Origin: Propionibacteriaceae bacterium AM104-82
Lineage (GTDB): Bacteria > Actinomycetota > Actinomycetes > Propionibacteriales > Propionibacteriaceae
Assembly (NCBI GenBank): GCA_027658995.1
Contig: JAQDQK010000014.1
Span: 15,198 to 79,197, forward strand
DNA: 64,000 bases
Reading direction: 5' to 3'
Under the pieces are notes generated by a model, which did not search any database, was not told where the DNA came from, and saw only the letters and a list, made by a program, of their open reading frames with translations. Below, piece by piece: positions 9,087 to 18,742 of this stretch (its first letter is position 1; each line of letters starts with the position of its first letter). A program made the position numbers and the translations under genes.

Positions 9087-10031
9087 ATGGACAACGCTTT
9101 GAGCCCACGCGAGATCCAGTCACGGATCCGTGCCGGTGCCTCCGTTGATGACGTCGCGAGCGAATCGGGGATGGATCTCGATCGGATCGAGGCCTTCGCG
9201 GGTCCCGTCCTGGCCGAACGCGAGCACATCGCGGGGGCCGCCCAGACCGCGACGATCCGTCGGCGCGGCGAGGCGGGCAGCCACCGCCGGCTCGGCGACC
9301 TGATCACGCAGCGGCTCCGCTCGCGCGGCATCGACTCGGAGGGCGTCGAGTGGGACGCCTGGCGCCAGGCCGACCTGAAGTGGCGCGTCGTCGCCACGAT
9401 GGGCGGCGACGTCGAGGCGCGGGCGGCCGAGTTCGTCTACGACCCCAAGGCGCGCTTCTCGTTCGCGGACAACGCAGACGCCCGCTGGATGATCGGCGAG
9501 GAGACCCCCGGCGCGCGGCCGGAGGAGGAGAACACCGTCGACTTCGACGACGAACTGGCGCTGGTCCGGGCGGTGAGCACCCCCGAGAAGGAGAAGCCGG
9601 GCGACGACGTCCCCGTCTCCGACCTGATGCACGAGGGCAACGAGGACACCTCTCAACTCGACCGCCTCTATGACATGTTGAGCGGCATCAGCGAGGACTC
9701 GGTGCGGATCTACACGGGCATCCTCGACCCGGTGCTGTACGAGGCCCGCGAGGAGATCGCCGACGCGCCCGACCCGGAGGCCGACGAGCCGACCCGCGAG
9801 GTGTCGCTGACTGACCCGGACGAGGGCGACGAGGAGGACGTGGAGCACACCATCGTCCGCGAGGAGCCCGCCGAGGAGCCGGCGCCGGTCGTCGACGAGA
9901 CGCCGGAGGAGCCGACGCAGGACGCGCTTGTTGAGGGCGACGACGAGCCCAAGAAGCCAGCAAAGCCCCGCAAGCGGCGCGCGAAGGTCCCCTCCTGGGA
10001 CGAGATCATGTTCGGCGGCCCGACCAAGTAG
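9087..10031 (+). CDS. sepH: Septation protein SepH
   Basis: Cell-division protein (DUF3071 family) known in Streptomyces and mycobacteria to bind FtsZ and promote its assembly; 314 residues. The N-terminal conserved domain (about 1-130) includes the helix-turn-helix-like part with SPREIQSRIRAGASVDDVA and the WRQADLKWRVVA segment. The middle is long and acidic (Glu/Asp/Pro-rich, 150-295) and the C-terminus carries a basic patch (KKPAKPRKRRAKVPSW). ATG 9087 is chosen because GACGAGGA precedes it and homology starts there; an in-frame ATG 144 bases upstream lacks support. Probably monocistronic. Confidence 0.93.
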   Translation: MDNALSPREIQSRIRAGASVDDVASESGMDLDRIEAFAGPVLAEREHIAGAAQTATIRRRGEAGSHRRLGDLITQRLRSRGIDSEGVEWDAWRQADLKWRVVATMGGDVEARAAEFVYDPKARFSFADNADARWMIGEETPGARPEEENTVDFDDELALVRAVSTPEKEKPGDDVPVSDLMHEGNEDTSQLDRLYDMLSGISEDSVRIYTGILDPVLYEAREEIADAPDPEADEPTREVSLTDPDEGDEEDVEHTIVREEPAEEPAPVVDETPEEPTQDALVEGDDEPKKPAKPRKRRAKVPSWDEIMFGGPTK

Positions 10032-10145
10032 CCCCCTCGGCACACCTCGCGAGGCTCGTTGCGACTGGCGTTGCGCGGCATCCGCACCTCCATGGGGGGA
10101 CGTGGACGCTCAAGCACGCCGGGTTCGTCGACGACCATCACCTGA

Positions 10146-10171
10146 CGCGGCGAGGATGGACACCCGCCGCG
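10146..10171. terminator. Candidate hairpin between convergent sepH and tdk
   Basis: CGCGGCG and CGCCGCG form a 7-bp stem around a 12-base loop in the 168-base gap between sepH and tdk. There is no U-tract, so it is only a weak terminator candidate. Nothing else is recognisable in this gap. Confidence 0.3.
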
Positions 10172-10199
10172 CCGCCTCAGGGAACGCCGGTGCCGTGAC

Positions 10200-10850
10200 T
10201 CAGAAGTTCTCGGGGTCGAACGGCAGCGGGTCGGGCGACAGGGTCGCCTTGGCCCTGGTGGCGGTCATCCTGCGACGGTGGTGCGCCCGGCACAGCACCT
10301 CGTAGCGGACCTCTCCCCCGGTGACGGTGTCCCCCACGACGACCCGGCTGCCCTCGGTGACCATGATCCCGTCGAGCGTGCGGGCGTTGTGCGTGCCTCG
10401 GGCGCCGCACCAGCAGAGCGGCCCAAGCGGGAGGCTCTCCACGCGGTCGGCCAACTCGACGAGGCGCTGCGAGCCGGGGAACAGGTGGGTGCGGAAGTCG
10501 GAGAGGATGCCGAAGGCGTAGACGTCCAACTGCAGTTCGTCGACGATCCTGGCCAACTGGTCGATGTGCTCCGGCGTGTAGAACTGCGCCTCGTCGCACA
10601 CGATGTAGTCGACGCGCTGACCTGTGGTCAGTTCGCCGATGATGTAGCGCCACAGGTCGAAGTCCTCGGTCACCTCGATCGCGTCGGTGCTCAGCCCCAA
10701 CCGCGAGGTGATCTTGCCCTCGCCGGCCCGGTCCTGCGAGGTGAACACCCTTCCCCGCCGCCCATGGGTGGACTGGATGTGGTCCAACTGCAGCGCAAGC
10801 GTCGACTTGCCGCAGTCCATCGGGCCGGTGTGGAAGACCAGTTCAGCCAC
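10200..10850 (-). CDS. tdk: Thymidine kinase
   Basis: Salvage enzyme phosphorylating thymidine to dTMP with ATP; 216 residues, type II bacterial family. Walker A is GPMDCGKST near residue 9, the Walker B/catalytic region is CDEAQFY and the lasso/zinc region has CWCGARGTHNAR and CRAHH. It starts with GTG inside the last codons of the glycosyltransferase gene (8-bp overlap). It is therefore the fourth gene of the DUF5998 operon. Confidence 0.96.
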   Translation of the reverse strand: MAELVFHTGPMDCGKSTLALQLDHIQSTHGRRGRVFTSQDRAGEGKITSRLGLSTDAIEVTEDFDLWRYIIGELTTGQRVDYIVCDEAQFYTPEHIDQLARIVDELQLDVYAFGILSDFRTHLFPGSQRLVELADRVESLPLGPLCWCGARGTHNARTLDGIMVTEGSRVVVGDTVTGGEVRYEVLCRAHHRRRMTATRAKATLSPDPLPFDPENF

Positions 10851-12084
10851 GCGTGGTCCTTTCCTCGATGAGGTCGTGGTAGGCCGCCACGTACCGCTCT
10901 GCGGTCCGCTCCGGGCTCAGATCGGGTAACAGCTTGGCAGAAGCGGCCGACATCGCGCGACGTCGCCCCGCGTCCATCATGGCGACGAAGCCGCGCGCCA
11001 TCGACTTCACGTCGGGCCCCGTCAGCAGCGCGCTCTCGGCGGAGGTGCCGACGGTCAGCCGCCCGTCGCAGTACATCACGGGAAGCCCGGCCGCGACCGC
11101 CTCGGAGATGACGAGGCCCTGCGAGTCGAAGCGGTAGGAACTCAGCACCAGCGCGTCGGCGTTGACCAACTCGTAGGCGATCGCCGACAGCGAGGACAGG
11201 TGCCAGCGGAAGTCGATGTTGTCGGCCCCGGCCGCGAGCCTCTTGAGCGGGTCCCGCTGGTCGCCGTCTCCGACGATGACCAACTCGGCGTTCGGCAGGT
11301 CTGCGGCGCGGAACGCCTTTATCAGCACGTCGAGGCGCTTCTCCTTGGCAAGCCTGCCGATCGACAGGAACCGGACCTTCTGGTCGTCGCGTTCCCACTG
11401 CGTCTCGGCGATGGCGTCGAGCATGCCGCGGTTGTACCCGGTGGGGACGACGTAGCTCGGCAGCTTCTCGCCCGCCGCCTCGTCGATCAGGTCACGCATG
11501 AACGGCGAGGGCACCGTGTAGGCGTCGACGCGCTGGGCGATCTGCGCGAACGACTTCCAGTCGGTGCGGGCCGCGAGCCCGCCGGTCTCGTGCCGGGCCG
11601 AGGGCAGCTTCGCGGGCGGTGTCTCCAGTTGGGTCGCGCCGCGCAGGGCGGGCAGCACCAACAGCCGGTAGCTGAGGGTGCCGAAGAACGCGCCGCGCAC
11701 CGTCTGGTGCGTGCCAGCGATGTTGGCGTGGAAGGTGTGCAGGTGCGGAATGTTCTGCAGCCGGGCGATCCTGGCGCCGAGCACCAGCGCGCCCCGCTCC
11801 GTCTGGCTGTGCACCACGTCGAAGTCGCCAACCGACGAGATCAGCTTGGCGCGCCGGTCGGTGCAGTGCAGCACGCTCAGGTGCGCGGGGAGGCCCTCCA
11901 GGTAGATGGTGGGGCACTCGATGATCCGGCCGAGCCTCGGCTTCTGCAGGTGCCGGTCGGGTGCAATCAGGGTCACCTCGTGACCCATCGCCGTCAACTC
12001 CTCCAACTGCGTCTGCACCGACCTGCCGATCCCCCCGGAGGCCGGGAAGAAGTCGTCGATGATGATCGCGATGCGCAGGCTCAC
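10843..12084 (-). CDS. GT4-family glycosyltransferase
   Basis: Cytoplasmic or membrane-peripheral retaining glycosyltransferase of the GT-B fold, 413 residues. N-terminal acceptor domain starts IAIIIDDFFPASGG; the C-terminal nucleotide-sugar domain has GRLAKEKRLDVLIKAF and the FDSQGLVISEAVAAGLPV motif with the E-x7-E-like glutamates. The acceptor is unknown; actinobacterial relatives act on phosphatidylinositol mannosides or other glycolipids. GTG 12084 overlaps the upstream stop as GTGA and begins two residues before the first beta strand. Coupled upstream to a phosphodiesterase gene and downstream to tdk. Confidence 0.88.
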   Translation of the reverse strand: MSLRIAIIIDDFFPASGGIGRSVQTQLEELTAMGHEVTLIAPDRHLQKPRLGRIIECPTIYLEGLPAHLSVLHCTDRRAKLISSVGDFDVVHSQTERGALVLGARIARLQNIPHLHTFHANIAGTHQTVRGAFFGTLSYRLLVLPALRGATQLETPPAKLPSARHETGGLAARTDWKSFAQIAQRVDAYTVPSPFMRDLIDEAAGEKLPSYVVPTGYNRGMLDAIAETQWERDDQKVRFLSIGRLAKEKRLDVLIKAFRAADLPNAELVIVGDGDQRDPLKRLAAGADNIDFRWHLSSLSAIAYELVNADALVLSSYRFDSQGLVISEAVAAGLPVMYCDGRLTVGTSAESALLTGPDVKSMARGFVAMMDAGRRRAMSAASAKLLPDLSPERTAERYVAAYHDLIEERTTRG

Positions 12085-13202
12085 CTGGTCCCACCAAAGG
12101 CGAGCAGCGGGACCTCCATCTCGGCGGCCGTCAGCGACCCGTGCATGCCGACAAGGCCGAACTCGCCGGGCGTGGCGGTGCTCATGGCGGCGAAGTCCTC
12201 GTGCATCGCCGCGACCACGTCGCCGATCCGCGACTGGCTGATGCCGGTCGCCCGGGGGCCGAACCAGCCGGCCTCGATCGCCTCCTCGCGGCGCAGCACC
12301 ATGGCCCGCTCGCCGAGCACCGACTCCCAGGCCCATGCGATCTCGCGCGGCGAGTCTCCGTAGACGTGCCGGAACCGGGGCTCGCCACCGACGTGGGAGT
12401 GGCCGGTGAGCCGGGGCTCCTCCTCGATGACGATCCGGGAGGCCAGCGGCACGTTGACCATGCCGTGGTCGCCCGTGACGAGCAGGCACACGTCCGCGGG
12501 AAGGGTCTCGACGAGGTGGGCGATCATGTCGTCGACGGATCCGAGCCGGTCGAGCCACTGCCACGAGCCGACGCCGTAGCCGTGCCCGTCGTGGTCGAGC
12601 ATCCGCTCGTAGCAGTAGACGACGTCGGCGCTGCGCAGCGCGTCGGTGACAAGCGCCGCGAAGTGCTCGGGTTCCCCCTCCGCCGAGACCGGGAAGTGCG
12701 TGGTTCCCGCGAAGGCGAGCCGGGTCAGGGCGCTTCCCGCGAAGCGATCGAGCGTGACGGCCCCGCTACCCCTGCCCGCGGAGCCGAGCCGCTGGAAGAC
12801 GGTCGGCACCTGGGCGAAGCCCTTCACGTCGGTCGGCCCGCCCTCCCAGGTCAGCGCGTTGATGACGCGCTGGACGCTCGGCTCGAAGAAGCTGTAGCCG
12901 ACCACGCCGTGCTCGCCCGTCGGCACGCCGGTGCCGAGCGAGGTCAGGGAGGTCGCGGTGGTCGAGGGCACCGAGCAGGTCAGCCGCAGCGCGCCGGCGA
13001 GCGCGTCGCCCATCGTCTCCGCGTGGTCGAGGTGCTCGCTGAGTTGGTGCCAGCCGAGGCCGTCGACCAGCAGCACGACGTACTTCGACGCGTGGGGAAC
13101 GTTGATGACGGGAGACTCGCCGTCCAGGCGGGCGACGACGCTGGGGAAGACGTTGACGAGCGCCAGGTCCTCGTAGCGGGGCTCGACGAACTGTGAGTGC
13201 AT
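12081..13202 (-). CDS. Alkaline-phosphatase-fold phosphodiesterase/nucleotide pyrophosphatase
   Basis: 373-residue metal-dependent hydrolase of the type I phosphodiesterase/nucleotide pyrophosphatase family. The first metal site and nucleophile region are in VVLLVDGLGWHQL and SVPSTTATSLTSLGTG, where a Thr is the likely nucleophile. LLVTGDHGMVNV and SHVGGEPRFRHVY supply further metal ligands. No signal peptide, so cytoplasmic. ATG 13202 overlaps the DUF5998 stop as TGATG. The gene pair with DUF5998 is common in actinobacteria; the substrate is unknown. Confidence 0.87.
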   Translation of the reverse strand: MHSQFVEPRYEDLALVNVFPSVVARLDGESPVINVPHASKYVVLLVDGLGWHQLSEHLDHAETMGDALAGALRLTCSVPSTTATSLTSLGTGVPTGEHGVVGYSFFEPSVQRVINALTWEGGPTDVKGFAQVPTVFQRLGSAGRGSGAVTLDRFAGSALTRLAFAGTTHFPVSAEGEPEHFAALVTDALRSADVVYCYERMLDHDGHGYGVGSWQWLDRLGSVDDMIAHLVETLPADVCLLVTGDHGMVNVPLASRIVIEEEPRLTGHSHVGGEPRFRHVYGDSPREIAWAWESVLGERAMVLRREEAIEAGWFGPRATGISQSRIGDVVAAMHEDFAAMSTATPGEFGLVGMHGSLTAAEMEVPLLAFGGTR

Positions 13203-13765
13203 CAGCCGACCGCGCCCTGGAGCCGGAGGCCGAACGCGACGAGCCGTCGCGCGTTCTCGCCGTCTGCCTGGCGCGACATCCGCACGGTGATGTCGTCTGG
13301 CTGCAGCACGCCCGTGTAGCCGTGGTCGGCCTCGCAGGTGGGGTCCTCGCAGGCGGCAGGACCAAGGTCGAGCCTGCGCGCCGCGCCCCACACGATCGTC
13401 AGCCAGGCCTCGCTGAGCGAGGTGAGCTGCTCCGGGTCGGAAAGCGACCGGGTCACCACGACCGAGTCGACGGCGCGCAGCGCGACGCACTCGACCGTCG
13501 ACAGCGCCTCTGGGCGGCCGCCCTCGCCCTCGTCGACGTGGCAGATGACGAGTTGGCGGGCGGTGCGGATCAGCACGGTGAGGTGGCGGTGCAGTTCACG
13601 CCCCGCGAACGTCGCCTCGTGCTGCACGAGGTAGTCCAGCGTCTCCTGTCCCCCGATGCCCATCTCTGCGGTCTCGGTGACCAGATTCGGGTAGAACCCG
13701 CACTCGGCGATCTCGGCGATGAGCTCGGCGGGCAAGGTCGAGTTGAAGTTGGCGGACTGGCTCAC
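13202..13765 (-). CDS. DUF5998 family protein
   Basis: 187-residue soluble protein conserved in actinobacteria with no known activity. Recognisable stretches are LPAELIAEIAECGFYPNLV near the N-terminus, HRHLTVLIRTARQLVICH in the middle and the C-terminal PDDITVRMSRQADG. GTG 13765 follows a CATGAT element by 6 bases, so it is probably the leaderless head of the DUF5998-phosphodiesterase-GT4-tdk operon. The divergent App1-type gene starts only 36 bases away. Confidence 0.82.
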   Translation of the reverse strand: MSQSANFNSTLPAELIAEIAECGFYPNLVTETAEMGIGGQETLDYLVQHEATFAGRELHRHLTVLIRTARQLVICHVDEGEGGRPEALSTVECVALRAVDSVVVTRSLSDPEQLTSLSEAWLTIVWGAARRLDLGPAACEDPTCEADHGYTGVLQPDDITVRMSRQADGENARRLVAFGLRLQGAVG

Positions 13766-13801
13766 CCGCCCATCATGGCATGTCTGGGTTAGGTTTGAGC
13801 C

Positions 13802-14851
13802 ATGGCCTCCCGCCCCTTCATCGCCGCCCGCATCGAGGACAGACTCAACCGTCTGGTCAATCGTGTGCTGCTCCGTCGAGGCTGGAAGGAGAACATCCTC
13901 GCGTTCACCGGCTACGGCACGCCCGAGCAGTTGCGCATCCTGGCCCGCGTGGTGCTGCGCCCCTCCGAGGACCTCGGCATCGTGCAGGCCGCGCAGGCGC
14001 TGCTGTACCGGCGCGGCTGGCGCAACTTCATGAACGTGGCCCGCGTCAACGCGACCGTCAACGTCGTGGTCGGCGAGACCCGGATCCCCGTCAAGGCCGA
14101 CAGGGGCGGCTACATCGACGTGCGCGTCCGCAACCCTGGGCTGACGCCCGGCTGGCACACCGTCCGCCTCGAGGGCGACGGCGGCGCGTCCGCGCTTGCC
14201 AACGTGCAGGTGATCGGCCACGACGTCACCTTCGGGATCGTCAGCGACATCGACGACACCATCTTGTCGACGCTGCTCCCCCGCCCGATGATGGCCGCCT
14301 GGAACTCCTTCGTGGTCACCGAACAGGCCCGCCAGGCGGTGCCCGGGATGGCGCGGCTGTACCAGCGCCTCCTCGCGGCGCACCCGGGATCGCCCATCAT
14401 CTTCGTCTCCACGGGGGCGTGGAACACCTACCCGATGATCCAGCGCTTCCAGGCCCGCCACGGCATCCCGCAGGGCGCGATGCTGCTCACCGACTGGGGC
14501 CCGACGCAGACCGGGTGGTTCCGCAGCGGCACCGACCACAAGCGCAGGGCGCTGCGCGAACTGGCGCGCGACCTGCCCAATATCGACTGGCTGCTTGTCG
14601 GCGACGACGGCCAGCACGACCCCGACCTGTACGCCGAGTTCGCCTCGCTGCAGCCCGAACACGTCCGGGCACGCGCGATCCGGCAACTGACGCCGGGCGA
14701 GCACACCCTCGCGCACGGCCTCCCGATGGAGGTCAACACGGCCGACCGCTGGTCGCCCGACATCGCGCCAGAGGTCAGGGCACCCGACGGCGACGGCCTC
14801 GGCGAACAACTCGCCGATCTGCTCGATGACGAGACACGGGCCCGCTCCTGA
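13802..14851 (+). CDS. App1-type phosphatase domain protein (DUF2183)
   Basis: 349-residue protein related to yeast App1 phosphatidate phosphatase. An N-terminal beta-sandwich-like region (about 30-140) precedes a HAD-fold catalytic core with the DxDxT motif in SDIDDTI (Asp149, Asp151, Thr153). Downstream are the phosphate-binding FVSTGAWNTYP and the second acidic motif LLVGDDGQHDPDLYAEF. Substrate in bacteria is unproven; a lipid phosphate is the family-based guess. TAGGTT ends 6 bases before ATG 13802, so the transcript is probably leaderless. Confidence 0.88.
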   Translation: MASRPFIAARIEDRLNRLVNRVLLRRGWKENILAFTGYGTPEQLRILARVVLRPSEDLGIVQAAQALLYRRGWRNFMNVARVNATVNVVVGETRIPVKADRGGYIDVRVRNPGLTPGWHTVRLEGDGGASALANVQVIGHDVTFGIVSDIDDTILSTLLPRPMMAAWNSFVVTEQARQAVPGMARLYQRLLAAHPGSPIIFVSTGAWNTYPMIQRFQARHGIPQGAMLLTDWGPTQTGWFRSGTDHKRRALRELARDLPNIDWLLVGDDGQHDPDLYAEFASLQPEHVRARAIRQLTPGEHTLAHGLPMEVNTADRWSPDIAPEVRAPDGDGLGEQLADLLDDETRARS

Positions 14852-14913
14852 GGCGTGGACCCGCCGCGGAGGGATAACCTTGGCAGGTTGCCATCCCGGA
14901 GGAGGAGACGTAC

Positions 14914-17397
14914 ATGGCGAAGCCAACCGTCGATGACGATGTGAACGACGAGGAACACATCCTCGACGTCGACGTCACGCAGGAGATGGAGTCGAGCTTC
15001 CTCGAATACGCCTACTCGGTCATCTACTCCCGCGCGCTCCCCGATGCCCGCGACGGCCTCAAGCCCGTCCAGCGGCGCATCCTCTTCTCGATGGACGAGA
15101 TGGGGGTTAGGCCCGACCGCGGCCACGTGAAGTGCGCGCGCGTCGTCGGACAGGTGATGGGCCTCCTGCACCCGCACGGCGACGGCGCCATCTACGACGC
15201 CCTCGTCCGGATGGGCCAGTCGTGGGCGGTGCGCCTTCCGCTGATCGACGGGCACGGCAACTTCGGCTCCCTCGACGCCGGCCCCGCCGCGATGCGTTAC
15301 ACCGAGTGCCGGATGGCGACCCCCGCGGTCGCCATGACCCGCGGCCTCGACCAGGACACCGTCGACTTCAAGCCGAACTACGACGGCAAGGAGTCCGAGC
15401 CGGTCGTCCTCCCGTCCGCGATCCCGAACCTGCTCGTCAACGGCGCCACCGGCATCGCCGTCGGCATGGCGACCAACATCGCCCCCCACAACCTGATCGA
15501 GGTCGTCGCGGCGCTGCAGCAACTGCTCAAGCGTCCCGACATCGAACTCGACGAGTTGATGCGCCACGTCCCGGGCCCCGACTTCCCCACCGGCGGCAAG
15601 ATCATCGGCCTCGACGGCGTCCGCGACGCCTACGCCACCGGCCGCGGCACCTTCAAGATCCGCGCCACCACCCGCATCGAGAAGGTCTCGCCGCGGCGGA
15701 TGGGCATCATCGTCACCGAACTGCCGTACATGATCGGCCCAGAGAAGATCATCGAGCAGATCAAGAAGGGCGTCGACGACAAGAAGCTCACGGGCATCGC
15801 CGACGTCAAGGACCTGACCGACCTCGCCAACGGCATGCGCCTTGTCATCGAGGTCAAGAACGGGATCAACCCCGAGGCGCTGCTCGAGCAGTTGTTCAAG
15901 GTCACCAAGCTGGAGGACACCTTCGCGATCAACGCCGTGGCGCTGGTCGAGGGCCAGCCGCGCACGCTCACCCTGAAGGAGATGCTCGAGGTCTTCCTCG
16001 CGCACCGCCTCGAGGTGACGCTGCGGCGCTCGCACTTCCTGCTCGCCAAGGCCGAGGACCGCCTCCACCTGGTCCGTGGCCTCATCACGGCCATCGCCGA
16101 CATCGACGACGTGATCGCGATCATCCGCACCTCCGACGACGCCGGGCAGGCGCGCGAGCGGCTGATGGGAGCCTTTGACCTGACAGAGGTGCAGGCCAAC
16201 TACATCCTCGACATGCAGTTGCGGCGCCTGACGCGCTACTCCACCATCGAACTGGAGAAGGAGGCGGGGGAACTCGCCGACGAGATCGCCCGACTGCGCG
16301 ACATCATCGACAACGACGACGTGCTGCGCCGCCTGGTCGGCGAGGAACTGACCCAGGTCGCCAAGGAGTTCGGGACGCCCCGCCGCACCGTGCTGCTCGC
16401 CTCCTCCGGCGCGCCGACCACCGCGAAGGCCCCGCTCGAGGTGCCCGACGACCCGTGCTGGGTGCTGCTCAGCGGCAGCGGCCTGGTCGCCCGCACCGAC
16501 ACGCTCGCGCCGCTGCCCGGCGAGGGCCGCTCCGCGCACGACGTGGTGGTCGCCAAGGCACCCATCACGGCGCAGGGCGAGTTCGGCGTCATCACCGACC
16601 GGGGCCGCCTGCTGCGCTGCCGCGCCATCGAACTGCCGACCGTCCCGCTGACGGCCTCTGCCCCCAGCCTGCAGGGCGGCAGCCTGGCGCACGAACTGTG
16701 GCCGCTCGAGCCAGGCGAGAAGCCCATCGGCCTCACGACGCTCGACCCCGACTCGCTCGGGCTTGCGCTCGGCACGAAGCAGGGCGTCGTGAAGCGGGTC
16801 AACCCCGAACTGCTCAGCAAGGACTCGTGGGACGTGATCCGCCTCGACGACGGCGACCACCTGGTCGGCGCCGTCGAGATGACCGACCCCGAGGCCGACC
16901 TCGCGTTCATCACCTCCGACGCGCAGTTGCTGCACTTCCCCGCCTCCGGAGTGCGCCCCCAGGGCCGCGCGGGCGGCGGCGTCGCAGGCGTCAAGCTGTC
17001 CCCGGGTGCCCGCGTCGTCTGGTTCGGCGCCGTCCACCCCGACACGGACGTCGTGGTCACCGTCTCCGGCTCGTCCGACTCACTGCCAGGCACCGAGACG
17101 GGGCTGGCGAAGGTGACGCCGATGTCCGAGTACCCGGCCAAGGGCAGGGCGACCGGCGGCGTGCGCGCGCACCGCTTCCTGAAGGGCGAGGACACGTTGC
17201 TGATCGCCGCGATCGGCGGAGCCCCCGTCGTCGCGGCGGCCGCGAGCGGATCGCCCGTCGACCTGCCCGCCGCGCACGGCAGGCGCGACGGGTCCGGGTC
17301 GCCGGTGGCGCAGCCCATCACGATGCTCGCGGGCCGAAATGGTCAGGGTTCCGAGGTCCCGACGCCAGGAGTACAGTCGCTCTTCGATGAGGAGTGA
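14914..17397 (+). CDS. parC: DNA topoisomerase IV subunit A (ParC-type, GyrA family)
   Basis: Breakage-reunion subunit of a type IIA topoisomerase, 827 residues. The active-site Tyr129 follows Arg128 in the motif RYTECRM. The quinolone-binding helix reads [10 protein letters not shown], with Gly91 where E. coli GyrA has Ser83 while the Asp87 equivalent (Asp95) is kept. The C-terminal beta-pinwheel (about 510-800) lacks a GyrA box QRRGGKG, which with parE nearby argues for ParC rather than GyrA. GGAGGAGGAG precedes the ATG and TAACCT near 14876 is a possible -10. Carbonic anhydrase follows after 3 bases. Confidence 0.92.
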   Translation: MAKPTVDDDVNDEEHILDVDVTQEMESSFLEYAYSVIYSRALPDARDGLKPVQRRILFSMDEMGVRPDRGHVKCARVVGQVMGLLHPHGDGAIYDALVRMGQSWAVRLPLIDGHGNFGSLDAGPAAMRYTECRMATPAVAMTRGLDQDTVDFKPNYDGKESEPVVLPSAIPNLLVNGATGIAVGMATNIAPHNLIEVVAALQQLLKRPDIELDELMRHVPGPDFPTGGKIIGLDGVRDAYATGRGTFKIRATTRIEKVSPRRMGIIVTELPYMIGPEKIIEQIKKGVDDKKLTGIADVKDLTDLANGMRLVIEVKNGINPEALLEQLFKVTKLEDTFAINAVALVEGQPRTLTLKEMLEVFLAHRLEVTLRRSHFLLAKAEDRLHLVRGLITAIADIDDVIAIIRTSDDAGQARERLMGAFDLTEVQANYILDMQLRRLTRYSTIELEKEAGELADEIARLRDIIDNDDVLRRLVGEELTQVAKEFGTPRRTVLLASSGAPTTAKAPLEVPDDPCWVLLSGSGLVARTDTLAPLPGEGRSAHDVVVAKAPITAQGEFGVITDRGRLLRCRAIELPTVPLTASAPSLQGGSLAHELWPLEPGEKPIGLTTLDPDSLGLALGTKQGVVKRVNPELLSKDSWDVIRLDDGDHLVGAVEMTDPEADLAFITSDAQLLHFPASGVRPQGRAGGGVAGVKLSPGARVVWFGAVHPDTDVVVTVSGSSDSLPGTETGLAKVTPMSEYPAKGRATGGVRAHRFLKGEDTLLIAAIGGAPVVAAAASGSPVDLPAAHGRRDGSGSPVAQPITMLAGRNGQGSEVPTPGVQSLFDEE

Positions 17398-17400
17398 TAC

Positions 17401-17892
17401 ATGAGTTTTGACGATCTGCTAGCCAACAACGCCACCTACGCCTCGACCTTCACCGACGGGAACTTCGACGGTGTCGCACGGGCCGGGGTCGCGATCGTGA
17501 CCTGCATGGACTCGCGGATCGAGCCCCTCGCGATGGTCGGCCTGCATCTGGGCGACGCGAAGATCCTGCGCTCGCCGGGCGGCCGCGTGACGACCTCCGT
17601 CCTGAACGGCTGCGTGCTCGGCGTGCAACTGCTCAAGGTCGACCGGATCATGATCATCCCGCACACCCGCTGCGCGATGGCGAAGGGCACCGACGAGGAC
17701 GTGCGCAGGCAGATCCTTGAGACCAACGGGGTCACCGCGAGTTGGATGACGTTCGGCTCCTCGCCCGATCAGATGCGACGCGTCCACGAGGACGTCGAGA
17801 TGGTCAAGTCGCACCCGCTGATCGCGGGAAGGGCCGAGATCGGCGGCTTCATGTACGACGTCGACACGGGCCTGCTCGACCAGATCATCTGA
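17401..17892 (+). CDS. Beta-class carbonic anhydrase
   Basis: Zinc enzyme interconverting CO2 and bicarbonate; 163 residues, the short beta-class form common in actinobacteria. Zinc ligands are Cys35, His88 and Cys91 (CMDSR and HTRC), and the catalytic dyad Asp37-Arg39 is intact. It starts 3 bases after the parC stop and is probably co-transcribed with it. ATG 17401 has GATGAGGAG upstream, inside the end of parC. Converges on lldR 42 bases later. Confidence 0.92.
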   Translation: MSFDDLLANNATYASTFTDGNFDGVARAGVAIVTCMDSRIEPLAMVGLHLGDAKILRSPGGRVTTSVLNGCVLGVQLLKVDRIMIIPHTRCAMAKGTDEDVRRQILETNGVTASWMTFGSSPDQMRRVHEDVEMVKSHPLIAGRAEIGGFMYDVDTGLLDQII

Positions 17893-17934
17893 CCCGCGTC
17901 GCCTAAGCCGCGCCGCCTGGGCCGCCGACGGCGG

Positions 17935-18624
17935 TCAGGGCAGCAGCGCCCGGTGCGCCTGCCGGATGTGGGCCTCGCAGCGCTCGGCCGCCAGGTCGCC
18001 GTCGCCGAGGCGCAGCGCCTCGAGGATGTCGGCGTGCTCCACGTTGAGTTGGCCGCGCAGCGCCTCCCAGTCCGGCAACCGCTTCTCGGCGAGCAGGATC
18101 GGGTTCGCGACCGCCTCGCGGATCGCGATGGTGACGTCGCGCACCAACCGGTTCGCGCCGATCCGGGCGATCGCGACGTGGAAGGCCGTGTCGATCGCGT
18201 TGAACTCGGCCGCGTCCTGGGTCGCGCGCATCCGCTCCAGCATCGCCTCGAGTTCCGCAAGGGACTCGTCGTCGCGGTGCTCCGCCGCCGCGACCGCAGC
18301 GGCGCGTTCCAGCACCACGCGCGTCTCGGTCACCTCGGAGAAGGAGATCGCGTCGAGGGCGACGTGCAACTTCAGCATCCGCCCGAGCGCAGGTCCCTGG
18401 TTGGCCCCGACCCGGGTGCCGCCGCCGGGGCCGGTGTGTGAGGTGACGACGCCCTGCGCCTGCAGCACCTTGATCGCCTCGCGCACCGCGCTGCGACTCG
18501 CGCCGAGTTGGACGGCGAGTTCGCGCTCGTTGAGCAGCCTGTCCCCGGGGCCGACCCGGCCCTCGAGGATCTCGGTCGTCAGATGATCGAGGACCGCCTC
18601 GAAGCCACCCACACCACTTGTCAT
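17935..18624 (-). CDS. lldR: GntR/FadR-family regulator, probable lactate repressor LldR
   Basis: 229-residue FadR-type transcription factor. N-terminal winged helix has LNERELAVQLGASRSAVREAIKVL; hyphen-free shorter landmarks are LLNERELA and SRSAVREAI at residues ~30-60. The C-terminal all-helical FCD ligand domain covers ~90-215 with histidines suited to metal/carboxylate binding (FHVAIA, HADILEALR). It is divergent from lctP-lutABC and two GntR-type sites lie at the lctP promoter, so lactate-responsive repression is inferred. ATG 18624 is preferred over 18651 because the CACAAT element ends 7 bases before it. Confidence 0.85.
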   Translation of the reverse strand: MTSGVGGFEAVLDHLTTEILEGRVGPGDRLLNERELAVQLGASRSAVREAIKVLQAQGVVTSHTGPGGGTRVGANQGPALGRMLKLHVALDAISFSEVTETRVVLERAAAVAAAEHRDDESLAELEAMLERMRATQDAAEFNAIDTAFHVAIARIGANRLVRDVTIAIREAVANPILLAEKRLPDWEALRGQLNVEHADILEALRLGDGDLAAERCEAHIRQAHRALLP

Positions 18625-18709
18625 GTGCTCAATTGTGGACCATGTCACCAAGGCATTGCACCCCTGTTCCGGGACCGGCGTTTCCTGCTGACGACCCCAA
18701 TGTGGGGGT

Positions 18710-18720
18710 TGGTCTGACCT
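18710..18720. promoter_or_regulatory. Operator 1 for GntR/LldR regulator
   Basis: TGGTCTGACCT matches 10 of 11 positions of the second site 33 bp downstream (three helical turns). It overlaps the predicted -35 region of lctP. The pattern fits the TNGTNNNACNA consensus reported for LldR-type GntR proteins except at the last base. Confidence 0.7.
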
Positions 18721-18742
18721 GAATGATTCCGCGTGTTAGGTT
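18714..18742 (+). promoter_or_regulatory. Predicted lctP promoter
   Basis: TAGGTT at 18737-18742 is a good actinobacterial -10. CTGACC at 18714-18719, 17 bases upstream, resembles TTGACN. The first operator covers the -35 and the second starts immediately after the -10, over the expected transcript start near 18750. Confidence 0.55.

Noticed and set aside
14428..17037. 869-codon minus-strand frame opposite parC
   Set aside because: Shadow of parC, whose catalytic motifs are intact on the other strand.
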